Part shown: one piece after another, positions 35,877-43,998 of the stretch
How positions within the stretch are numbered: position 1 is the first letter of the stretch
Layout: every line of letters begins with the position of its first letter
DNA from: Novipirellula herctigrandis
Lineage (GTDB): Bacteria > Planctomycetota > Planctomycetia > Pirellulales > Pirellulaceae
Assembly (NCBI GenBank): GCA_007859835.1
Contig: SJPJ01000001.1
Coordinates: 1,074,453-1,138,452 of the forward strand
DNA: 64,000 bases
Reading direction: 5' to 3'
Position numbers and translations under genes: made by a program
Notes under the pieces: generated by a model
Database searches by the model: none
What the model was told of the DNA's origin: nothing
Seen by the model: only the letters and a program-made list of their open reading frames with translations

Positions 35877-37124
35877 CTAAGTCGATTTGGACAGGGACGC
35901 CGTCATCGAGTCGTCAGACGGTTTGATTGGCAAGACAACTCGCACGGTTGTTCCCTGGTTCGGTTGACTATCGATCGTAATCGCCCCACCATGGTCACCA
36001 ACAACCCCATAACTAACCGCCATCCCCAATCCGGTCCCCGTTCCGACGGGCTTGGTGGTAAAGAACGGTTCGAATACGCGAGAAAGTGTTTCCTTCTCCA
36101 TTCCGCAACCGTTATCTTCAACTTCGATAATCACTGATTCATCATTCGACATCAAGCGAACCATCACTTCCGCACCCAACTCACTGGCCTGAACCGCATT
36201 GAGAATCACATTGTAGATGACCTGAAGAATCTTGTCAGGACGACACAACACGGTTGGCACCGACCCTGCGTCCAATTCCACTCGGATACGTTTTTCATCG
36301 ATTTGGGTTTTGAGGATTTGCAGTGTCGACATGACGGCTTGGCCCAAGTCCAAATCATCACAGCCGGCTTGATCCAAACGTGCAAAGTCACGAAGGTTCT
36401 TGATGATGTCGCGGACACGCGTAAGCCCCTGAGTTGACGACTGTAGCAATTGCGGCAAGTGTTCGCCAACCCAATCAAGATCACATTCTGCTTCGATCCG
36501 ATGCAAGTCTTCAAGCAGTTCCGCAGGCGCATCATCAAGGAAATCACGCGTCTGTTCGTACTTCCTGACCAACTCGATAATAGGGCCGAGTTCACGTCGA
36601 AGCACGGCTAAATTGTTCGTTACAAATGCGATGGGATTGTTAATCTCGTGCGCCATGCCCGCCGCCAATTGGCCCAGACTCGCTAACTTTTCACTTTCGA
36701 CCAACGCGGCCTGGGTTTCGCGAAGCTGTTGGTTTTGTTGGGCCAACTCTTGCTGCAATCGAATGATACGTTCGCCTTCGCGAAGCCGAACTCGCAACTC
36801 CTCGCGATCACAAGGCTTAACCAGGAAGTCGTCGGCTCCAACCTCCATCGCCGTGATCAGATCCTCTTTATCCGATTTCGCAGTCAGCAAAATCAAATAG
36901 CAATAACCTGGTCGCGTCGAAGTTCGGATCCGTCGGATGAGTTCTAAGCCATCGATCTCTGGCATGATCCAATCCGTCAATATCAGCGAGAAGTCTTCAC
37001 TTTGGAAGAGCTCCCAAGCCTCTTTGCCGTCTCGCGCCTCAAAGACCTCGTAGTCCCACTCTTGGAGGTGTGAGACCAAGACCGTACGCATGACGATGCT
37101 ATCTTCGGCAACGAGTACTTTCAT
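35877..37124 (-). CDS. Hybrid receiver-histidine kinase
   Basis: 415 residues, cytoplasmic. N-terminal REC domain with D51 in LILTDWIMP and K103 in DDFLVKPCD, a coiled-coil (about 115-145; RLQQELAQQNQQLRETQAAL), then a HisKA segment with H159 in AGMAHEINNPI and the ATPase domain: N box VIYNVILNAVQAS, G1 VEDNGCGM, F box FEPFFTTK, G2 GTGTGLGMAVSYG. The layout (receiver first, no membrane part) suggests its own phosphorylation tunes kinase activity. The start overlaps the GltB-like gene's stop by four bases, so it is translated with it. Confidence 0.93.
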   Translation of the reverse strand: MKVLVAEDSIVMRTVLVSHLQEWDYEVFEARDGKEAWELFQSEDFSLILTDWIMPEIDGLELIRRIRTSTRPGYCYLILLTAKSDKEDLITAMEVGADDFLVKPCDREELRVRLREGERIIRLQQELAQQNQQLRETQAALVESEKLASLGQLAAGMAHEINNPIAFVTNNLAVLRRELGPIIELVRKYEQTRDFLDDAPAELLEDLHRIEAECDLDWVGEHLPQLLQSSTQGLTRVRDIIKNLRDFARLDQAGCDDLDLGQAVMSTLQILKTQIDEKRIRVELDAGSVPTVLCRPDKILQVIYNVILNAVQASELGAEVMVRLMSNDESVIIEVEDNGCGMEKETLSRVFEPFFTTKPVGTGTGLGMAVSYGVVGDHGGAITIDSQPNQGTTVRVVLPIKPSDDSMTASLSKST

Positions 37125-38689
37125 AGCGATGTCGATTCTATTGGGGCCAAGCCATTTTCTTGATGCGCTAACATGATTGATTCAATGGATTGTCGATCGG
37201 TTATCCCTGGCATTCCAAAATCGTCTCGGTATCCGAACAATTCCGAAAGAGTACTCGAACCAAATGTGCCGTTAAGAATCTCAAGATGCTGGCCGCTGAT
37301 AAGTCCCGGGTGCAGTGCGCCACATGTCCGACTGAGCATCAAAATTTTCTTTCTCAAATTCACGATATAGTTTGCCAATCGAGCAGCCTTGTCGGTGGGG
37401 TCAAGCCCATGCATCAGCCAACGATTTTGCGTTGCCACTCCCGTTGGACAATGACCGGTATGACAACGTTGGGCCTGAATACATCCGATCGCCATCATCG
37501 GCTCGCGAGCAATCGCAATCATGTCACATCCCAGTGCAAACGCAAACATAGCAGATTCCGGGAACCCTAATTTTGCTGCCCCAATGAACACGACGTTCTC
37601 ATGCAAACCCAGCTCAGCAAATTGGCGGTACACACGTGCGAACCCCAACTTAAATGGTAGCGCGACGTGATCCGAAAAAGCAAGTGGAGCCGCCCCGGAA
37701 CCTCCTTCGCCGCCATCGATACTAATAAAATCGACCGCTCGATCGGAAGACGACATTAAGTCTGCCAACTCGGACCAAAAACTAATTTGCCCAACAGCCG
37801 ATTTGATGCCGACGGGAAGCCCCGTCTCCTGGGCAAGCCTTTCAACGAAATCCAACATCGAATCCGGTCCGTCAAACGCAGAATGCGTCGATGGGCTGAC
37901 ACAGTCTTTTCCAACTGGAACCCCTCGAATCTGACTCACCTCTTTGGACACCTTCGAAGCAGGCACGATACCACCAACACCCGCTTTGGCACCTTGGCTA
38001 AGTTTAATTTCGATTGCGCGGATGGGATACTTGGAAACACAGTCCTTCAGCTTCTCGAGATTAAAAGTGCCATTTGCATCGCGACAACCGAAATAGCCGG
38101 TTCCGATTTGCCAGATCAACTCACCGCCATGAAGATGATAGGGTGCAATCCCTCCTTCGCCAGAATTATGTAGACAACCTGCTAGCTTACAACCGCGATT
38201 CATCGCCTCCACCGCGGGACCACTTAACGAGCCAAAGCTCATGGCCGAAATATTGACGACCGAAGCAGGGCGAAACGCCTTGGTTCGCTGACGATGACCT
38301 CCAAGAATTTTGGCACAGGGAATTCGATACCCGGGATCGTACCCCGGCTCACCCGCCTTAGGCGAAGGTAATGGAAACGCAGCGTGCTTCAGAATCAAAT
38401 AGTTGCCCGTCTGCTCCATCTCATTGTCCGATCCAAAGCCAAAGTAACTATTCTGCTTCTTCGCCGACGCATAGACCCATCGACGCTGATCACGACTAAA
38501 TGGTCGCTCCTCGTCGTTGCTGGTGACAATATATTGCCTCAATTCTGGCCCCACCATTTCCAGTAGATACCGGAAATGACCGATTATTGGAAAGTTCCGT
38601 AGAATTGCGTGCTTCCGCTGGACAAGGTCATAGACGACAACGACCAAAAAAAACACGCCAACGGCAAGGCCTGTCCACCAATACCACAT
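37121..38689 (-). CDS. Membrane-anchored glutamate-synthase-like FMN protein
   Basis: From ATG 38689, 522 residues: N-terminal membrane anchor (WWTGLAVGVFFLVVVVYDLV), then the FMN-binding barrel of the glutamate synthase large subunit: AMSFGSLSGPAVEAMNRGCK, NSGEGGIAPYH, IEIKLSQGAKAGVGG, DFISIDGGEGGSGAAP, and the 3Fe-4S-type cysteines in CIQAQRCHTGHCPTGVATQ. It lacks the glutaminase domain and the GXGXG domain of GltB. Such stand-alone proteins are widespread but have not been shown to make glutamate; an oxidoreductase role is probable. Being at the head of a kinase/regulator operon suggests it supplies a redox or amino-acid signal. Confidence 0.9.
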   Translation of the reverse strand: MWYWWTGLAVGVFFLVVVVYDLVQRKHAILRNFPIIGHFRYLLEMVGPELRQYIVTSNDEERPFSRDQRRWVYASAKKQNSYFGFGSDNEMEQTGNYLILKHAAFPLPSPKAGEPGYDPGYRIPCAKILGGHRQRTKAFRPASVVNISAMSFGSLSGPAVEAMNRGCKLAGCLHNSGEGGIAPYHLHGGELIWQIGTGYFGCRDANGTFNLEKLKDCVSKYPIRAIEIKLSQGAKAGVGGIVPASKVSKEVSQIRGVPVGKDCVSPSTHSAFDGPDSMLDFVERLAQETGLPVGIKSAVGQISFWSELADLMSSSDRAVDFISIDGGEGGSGAAPLAFSDHVALPFKLGFARVYRQFAELGLHENVVFIGAAKLGFPESAMFAFALGCDMIAIAREPMMAIGCIQAQRCHTGHCPTGVATQNRWLMHGLDPTDKAARLANYIVNLRKKILMLSRTCGALHPGLISGQHLEILNGTFGSSTLSELFGYRDDFGMPGITDRQSIESIMLAHQENGLAPIESTSL

Positions 38690-39288
38690 TTCTAACTCTC
38701 TCCTGTGCGGGGCTTCGTACGTGCAGTGCGTTGTATGTGCAGTGATGCTTAGTAGAGCTTTTGCCACAAGCCCATGGAAGCCAACAAGATATCAGAGTTT
38801 TTCATGGGCGACGAACGCGGCGTGTTCCGTCCACAACGGTCGAAATGGAATCTTGGGCAACCGCACTTTGCAACAAAAGCGACGTTTTTCGCGACCAAAT
38901 GCACCGATTTCCATTCGCGGAGGCTCTCAACCGCACAAGGTATAGTCCCGTAAAATTCAGCCGCAACGGGTTAGCGTTTGGTTTCCTTCGCAAAACGACC
39001 AAGAGCTTCTGGGGCTTCTTTCCATTCCGATTCCGCGTGGTGACTCTCAACGCAGGAAATAATCCCAGGGCAAACAAGCCCCAATCGACTCCTTGGCCCG
39101 AAGCATGATGCTATAAACGATATTGTTGAGAACGCACGACTGAGAAGAGGAAAGAGACCCGCGTCACTTTGTCTACTCAAAAACATTCGTTCACGACGTC
39201 AAACGGAACATGTGAACGAAGGCTCGATAATTACCAAGGATTGGAAATCACTCAACTTAACCTTTCTACCCAACAAGTTGGTCGATCC
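38690..39288. other. Divergent promoter region between the GltB-like operon and glgP
   Basis: About 600 bp. The open frames here have no likely start or family. It contains the promoters for both directions; a possible TTG start for glgP at 39169 lies within it. Nothing else stands out. Confidence 0.45.
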
Positions 39289-41769
39289 ATGAACTCCTCA
39301 AATCCGAACCCGCTTAAGCAATACGAATGCGGTGAGTTCCAATTTCCGCACGATGCAAAACATGAATACTATGACCGTCACGTCGTCTTTGATCATGTCG
39401 TGTCCATGGATGCGGCGAGCCAACGCGAACGGTTCGAGGCGGTCGCCAGATCACTGCGTGACTTGTTGACTCAGCGGTGGCTTTTAACCAAGGAAACGCA
39501 CGACAAGGAAAACCCTAAACGCGTCTATTACCTTTCCATGGAATACTTAATGGGTCGCACCTTGGTGAACAATATCATCAACCTCGGTGTCGACAAGTTT
39601 GTTCGCGACGATTTGCGTTCGGATCCACGACAAGATTGGACCGACGTCATCGAAACAGAACCCGATGCGGGACTCGGCAATGGCGGGCTGGGGCGTCTTG
39701 CTGCCTGTTTTGTCGATTCGCTTGCTACGCTTCAGATTCCCGCGATCGGTTATGGCTTGCGGTATGAGTATGGCATCTTCAAACAAACCATTAACTATGG
39801 TTTTCAAATAGAACAACCGGACCACTGGTTGGCTCGGCCTGATCCTTGGGAAGTAACTCGGCGTAGTGAAACGGTTCAAGTGCCGGTGGGGTGTCGCTTT
39901 GGCATGGAGAAGGGAGTCCTCGTTACGATCCCAGGACACGAATCAAAACTACTCGGTGTCCCTTATGATCGCCCCGTCGTTGGTTATGGAGGTCGAACGA
40001 TCAATACACTGCGTCTGTGGGGCGCTGCAACACCCGATTTTTTTGACTTCGGCGAATTCAGCTCAGGTGATTTTGTTGGTGCAATCGTCGATCGACTGCT
40101 TGCCGAAACCGTGACGCGCGTACTGTATCCAAGTGACACGACCTTAGCGGGGCAGGTATTGCGGTTCGTTCAAGAGTATTTCCTCGTATGCTGTTCGCTC
40201 GCCGACATTGTTGCGCGTTATGAGAAGTCCAATAAGGATTGGCAGCATTTGCCAGACAAAGTAGCAATCCAATTGAATGATACGCATCCTGCAATGGCCG
40301 TCGCAGAAATGATGCGAATTTTGTTGGATCATGCCAACTTAAGCTGGGACGAAGCATGGGATTTGTCGCTTCGCACGCTGGCGTATACGAATCATACGCT
40401 ACTGCCCGAGGCACTCGAAAAATGGCCCGTTCGATTTTTTGAATTGATTTGCCCACGATTGCTGGAGATCATTTACGAAATCAATCGCCGGTTTCTCGAC
40501 GATGTAGAAAAGTCGCACCCGAGTGACGAAAACCGTGCAACGCGAATGAGCATTGTCGAAGAGGGACCCGCTCGCCAAATCCGGATGGCTAACCTCGCGA
40601 TCATTGGCACGCACAGCACCAACGGTGTCGCCAAAATTCATTCGGATCTCTTGCGCAGTCGAGTCGTTCATGATTTTGCCGAAATGTACCCCGAGCGATT
40701 CAATAACAAGACCAACGGAGTCACGCCGAGACGCTGGATCAAGCTAGCCAACCCAGACCAATCCGCCCTCATCAGTGAAGCGATCGGTGACAAATGGGTA
40801 ACCGACCTCACGGAGTTCCGCCGCCTTTTGCCATTGGTCAATGACTCCGATTTCATCGCTCGTTTTCGCAAGACGAAGCAAGTCTCGAAAGAACGATTTG
40901 CCTCGTGGTTGAAGTCAGCCCTGGGGCATGAGGTTGACCCAAAGTCGATTTTCGATAGCCAAATCAAACGAATCCACGAGTACAAGCGTCAACTTCTCAA
41001 TGCGATTCACATCGTCGTTTTGTACAACCGCCTTCGCTCGAATCCGGAAACGAAGATGCCACCGCGTACGTTTTTCTTCGCCGGCAAAGCGGCTCCCTCG
41101 TATCGCTTAGCGAAACTTACCATCAAGCTGATCAACAATATCGCTCGAAAGATCGACGCCGATCCTGTTTGCCACGGACGAATCAAGGTGGTCTTTCTGC
41201 CGAACTACAACGTGTCACTCGCCGAGCGGTTGATCCCTGCCAGCGATCTTTCTGAACAAATATCGACAGCGGGCTATGAAGCCAGTGGAACCGGCAACAT
41301 CAAATTCATGATGAATGGGGCTCTGACGATCGGTACGCGTGATGGAGCGACGATTGAAATGGCAGAGGAAGCTGGCGAAGAAAACTTTTTCTTGTTCGGT
41401 TTGACGGCGGAACAAGTTGTTTCAACGCGTGGTTGGTACAAACCAATCTGGCATTACGAGAACGAACCAGAAACACGAGCCGCACTTGACGCCATCTTCA
41501 ATGATCACTTTAGCAAAGATGAGCCTGGAATATTCGAACCGATTCGCGAATCGCTTCTGCTGAAAGGCGATTTCTTCATGCACCTTGCTGATTTGAGCTC
41601 TTATACACAAACTCAGCAGCAAGTTGGCCAGTTGTATGCGGACTCCGATGCTTGGACTCGCAGAGCACTCATCAATGTTGCTACGTCAGGAAAGTTCTCG
41701 AGCGATAGAACGATTTCCGAATACGCCGCCGACATCTGGGACGCCAAACCATGCCCCATAAGTCATTAG
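39289..41769 (+). CDS. glgP: Glycogen/starch phosphorylase
   Basis: Releases glucose 1-phosphate from alpha-1,4 glucans. ATG 39289 gives 826 residues, a usual length for this family. Family signatures are continuous: VYYLSMEYLMGRTLVNN, EPDAGLGNGGLGRLAACF, YGLRYEYGIFKQ, KVAIQLNDTHPAMAVAE, YTNHTLLPEALEKW, FNNKTNGVTPRRW, and EASGTGNIKFMMNGALTIGT with the PLP lysine K672; in the following segment GAN is GAT. An in-frame TTG at 39169 would add 40 residues of no family similarity. No AMP-site residues can be inferred with confidence. Partner of glgB at 4499. Confidence 0.97.
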   Translation: MNSSNPNPLKQYECGEFQFPHDAKHEYYDRHVVFDHVVSMDAASQRERFEAVARSLRDLLTQRWLLTKETHDKENPKRVYYLSMEYLMGRTLVNNIINLGVDKFVRDDLRSDPRQDWTDVIETEPDAGLGNGGLGRLAACFVDSLATLQIPAIGYGLRYEYGIFKQTINYGFQIEQPDHWLARPDPWEVTRRSETVQVPVGCRFGMEKGVLVTIPGHESKLLGVPYDRPVVGYGGRTINTLRLWGAATPDFFDFGEFSSGDFVGAIVDRLLAETVTRVLYPSDTTLAGQVLRFVQEYFLVCCSLADIVARYEKSNKDWQHLPDKVAIQLNDTHPAMAVAEMMRILLDHANLSWDEAWDLSLRTLAYTNHTLLPEALEKWPVRFFELICPRLLEIIYEINRRFLDDVEKSHPSDENRATRMSIVEEGPARQIRMANLAIIGTHSTNGVAKIHSDLLRSRVVHDFAEMYPERFNNKTNGVTPRRWIKLANPDQSALISEAIGDKWVTDLTEFRRLLPLVNDSDFIARFRKTKQVSKERFASWLKSALGHEVDPKSIFDSQIKRIHEYKRQLLNAIHIVVLYNRLRSNPETKMPPRTFFFAGKAAPSYRLAKLTIKLINNIARKIDADPVCHGRIKVVFLPNYNVSLAERLIPASDLSEQISTAGYEASGTGNIKFMMNGALTIGTRDGATIEMAEEAGEENFFLFGLTAEQVVSTRGWYKPIWHYENEPETRAALDAIFNDHFSKDEPGIFEPIRESLLLKGDFFMHLADLSSYTQTQQQVGQLYADSDAWTRRALINVATSGKFSSDRTISEYAADIWDAKPCPISH

Positions 41770-41818
41770 ACATAAGGCATAGGCAGCCATGCTGCGACGA
41801 GAGCAAATCGCGACAAGA

Positions 41819-42187
41819 CTACTTGTCCTTCTGCATACGCTCGAGCTCTTCCCAACGGTGGGCCGTCGCATCCGCTAAGGCACGCGTCGCAATCGCAACA
41901 ACTAAACCGGTGAAGACAACCCCAATCAATCCAACCAACACACTCAGAATGCGTCCTCCGAGTGTCACAGGAACGATATCCCCATAGCCAACGGACAAAC
42001 CGGTCACGAACGCAAAGTAAATCGCCTCCCCCAAATCCATCCGTTCGATGTAGGAGATAGCAATGCCACACAGCATGATGATCAACAGCAAACCAAACAA
42101 GACTTCGCGTACGTAGACGGTATAGCGAAACAGATACCGACTAAAAATCACAAAGTTCTTCAGACGAGGCTTCTTACGTTCAGGCAT
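41819..42187 (-). CDS. Small two-helix potassium channel
   Basis: 122 residues: two transmembrane helices (EVLFGLLLIIMLCGIAISYI and ILSVLVGLIGVVFTGLVVAI) around a pore loop with TGLSVGYGDIVP. The VGYGD filter is that of potassium channels (Ion_trans_2 type); the first position is Ser instead of Thr. A short basic N-terminus and charged C-terminus are cytoplasmic; no RCK domain. Four subunits would form a pore. Convergent with glgP, whose stop is 50 bp away. Confidence 0.9.
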   Translation of the reverse strand: MPERKKPRLKNFVIFSRYLFRYTVYVREVLFGLLLIIMLCGIAISYIERMDLGEAIYFAFVTGLSVGYGDIVPVTLGGRILSVLVGLIGVVFTGLVVAIATRALADATAHRWEELERMQKDK

Positions 42188-42365
42188 AACTCAAACACGA
42201 AGTGGACAATAATGTTAGGGTCAGACATTCGACACCGCATTGTACAGTCTTACGGTGATTCGAAATCGGTACAATGCGATTCAAGATGCCTCGTCGCCAT
42301 ACAAAACCGTGATGCAACCACTCAGGTTGTCGAAAACAATGGCGTAGCCCAACTCGGATAACGCA

Positions 42366-43481
42366 ATGGAATCCCAAAAATCTTACCCAAGTATCGAGAC
42401 GGTTTGTTTGGCTGTGATTGCCACCGCAGTTTCGACTTACATGATCTATTGGCTACGGCCCGTGTTGGTGCCGTTTGTGGTCGCGTTGTTTGTGGTCAGC
42501 GGGATCACCCCACTGCTGGAAACACTTGAAAAACGACTGGGCGTGAATCGTCTGATCGCTGCTGCGATTACGTTTCTTTTAGGTCTTGCGATGATGGTAG
42601 TACTAGGCCTGTGCTTGTGGCTCTCTGTTGTTCAAATGGCTGATAAGGGAGACGCGTACCGAAATCGGGTTAACGAACTGATTGTTTCGATTGAAAAGCA
42701 GATCGAACTGACCTTTGCCAAACCCAATTGGGCCGAAATCGAAGAGACAGGCTCGGAAGCTAACAGCGAACGTTTGCCAAACCAAACGTCGGTGCACATC
42801 GAAAAACCAAAAGGACGACCTATCGGTCAGTCGCTTGAAAATCTGCAGCAGACCGTTGATGAGTTCCTGCGAAATGGATTAGCTCGGTTGTCGTCTGAGT
42901 TATTCAACTTGGCGACGACCAGTGTGGTCGTGCTGATCTACGTTTTCTTTCTGTTACTCGGATCTGCGGATGTGCATCGAACGAGTGCTCCGATCCATCG
43001 AATCAATACACAAGTGCGTTCGTACCTGTCTCTTAAAACCATCATCTCGATCATTACCGGTGGCGTTTTTGGGATAACACTCTGGCTATTCGGCGTTCCT
43101 ATGTCGCTAACGTTCGGCGTGTTGGCGTTCCTGTTGAATTACATCCCGAACGTGGGACCGATTGTTGCCACGTTGCTGCCCATTCCGTTTATTCTGCTGC
43201 ATCCCGACGGAACCTTCGGCTGGATGTTCGCGGCTATTGGAACGACTTCCGCGATACAAATCCTTAGTGGCAATCTAATCGAGCCAAAACTAATGGGTAA
43301 ATCCTCTGACCTGCACCCTGTGGTGATTTTGTTCGCGTTGATGTTTTGGGGAATGATGTGGGGCATTACCGGTATGTTTTTAGCAACACCGATCACCGCC
43401 GGAATCAAAATCGCGTTGGAAAGCTTTCAAGCCACTAAACCGATTTCCAGCATGCTCGCCGGACGATGGGGTGACACTTAA
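42366..43481 (+). CDS. AI-2E family (PerM/TqsA-like) permease
   Basis: 371 residues, about eight hydrophobic segments: an N-terminal pair (VCLAVIATAVSTYMIYWLRP, VLVPFVVALFVVSGITPLLE), a long cytoplasmic/helical segment (about 100-185), then LSLKTIISIITGGVFGITLW and LTFGVLAFLLNYIPNVGPIV, FILLHPDGTFGWMF, LMFWGMMWGITGMFLATPIT. The NYIPNVGPIVATLLPI and LWGxxWGxxGxxLAxP stretches identify the AI-2E transporter family. Substrate is unknown; members export diverse small molecules. Lone gene with its own start. A promoter is expected upstream, in the divergent gap from the potassium channel. Confidence 0.92.
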   Translation: MESQKSYPSIETVCLAVIATAVSTYMIYWLRPVLVPFVVALFVVSGITPLLETLEKRLGVNRLIAAAITFLLGLAMMVVLGLCLWLSVVQMADKGDAYRNRVNELIVSIEKQIELTFAKPNWAEIEETGSEANSERLPNQTSVHIEKPKGRPIGQSLENLQQTVDEFLRNGLARLSSELFNLATTSVVVLIYVFFLLLGSADVHRTSAPIHRINTQVRSYLSLKTIISIITGGVFGITLWLFGVPMSLTFGVLAFLLNYIPNVGPIVATLLPIPFILLHPDGTFGWMFAAIGTTSAIQILSGNLIEPKLMGKSSDLHPVVILFALMFWGMMWGITGMFLATPITAGIKIALESFQATKPISSMLAGRWGDT

Positions 43482-43998
43482 CGGAACGCACGACTTAGGC
43501 TCAGGAGGTCTCGAGCATAGGAAGGTCGATCGTGGATTGCCATAATCTCGCCCCCCCTTTCAGCGAATTCACGCCACCCCTGCGGAGCGTTAACGCTGTT
43601 CGTGCTTTTTCAAACACTTCGCCTGAGCTCCACTATTCCAGTCAGGACGTGACCTACACCGGTGTAGAGAAATCACTACAGCCCTGACAGTCGTTAGCGA
43701 TGCCCGGAAACCGTTCACCATCTGCCAAAAAGTGGGGCTCAATCAGCGGCACGGATAGATTGCGACCAAGTATTTACTGAATTGGTAGCTTTCTCCAATT
43801 CCTCACACAGCGGAGCGAGCAAGTCAAAAGTTGGCCCAAGCCAAGGTGGAAGCCTTTCGATCCGCAGAAAGCTCACGATCCATACAATCCCAAACGAACG
43901 ATGCGGCCCCCAAAATCAGATTGCACCGTAAACCAATAGCGGTCACTTGGGCAATTGAACGACCAACCGCCTCACGGGCGGCAAAGAACTACGACAAC
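43482..43998. other. Intergenic region upstream of the GGDEF/EAL gene
   Basis: 517 bp. An in-frame TTG at 43831 leads into the next gene but the 56 residues it would add show no domain. A C-run occurs at 43551-43557. I see no terminator, repeat or separate gene. Confidence 0.4.
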
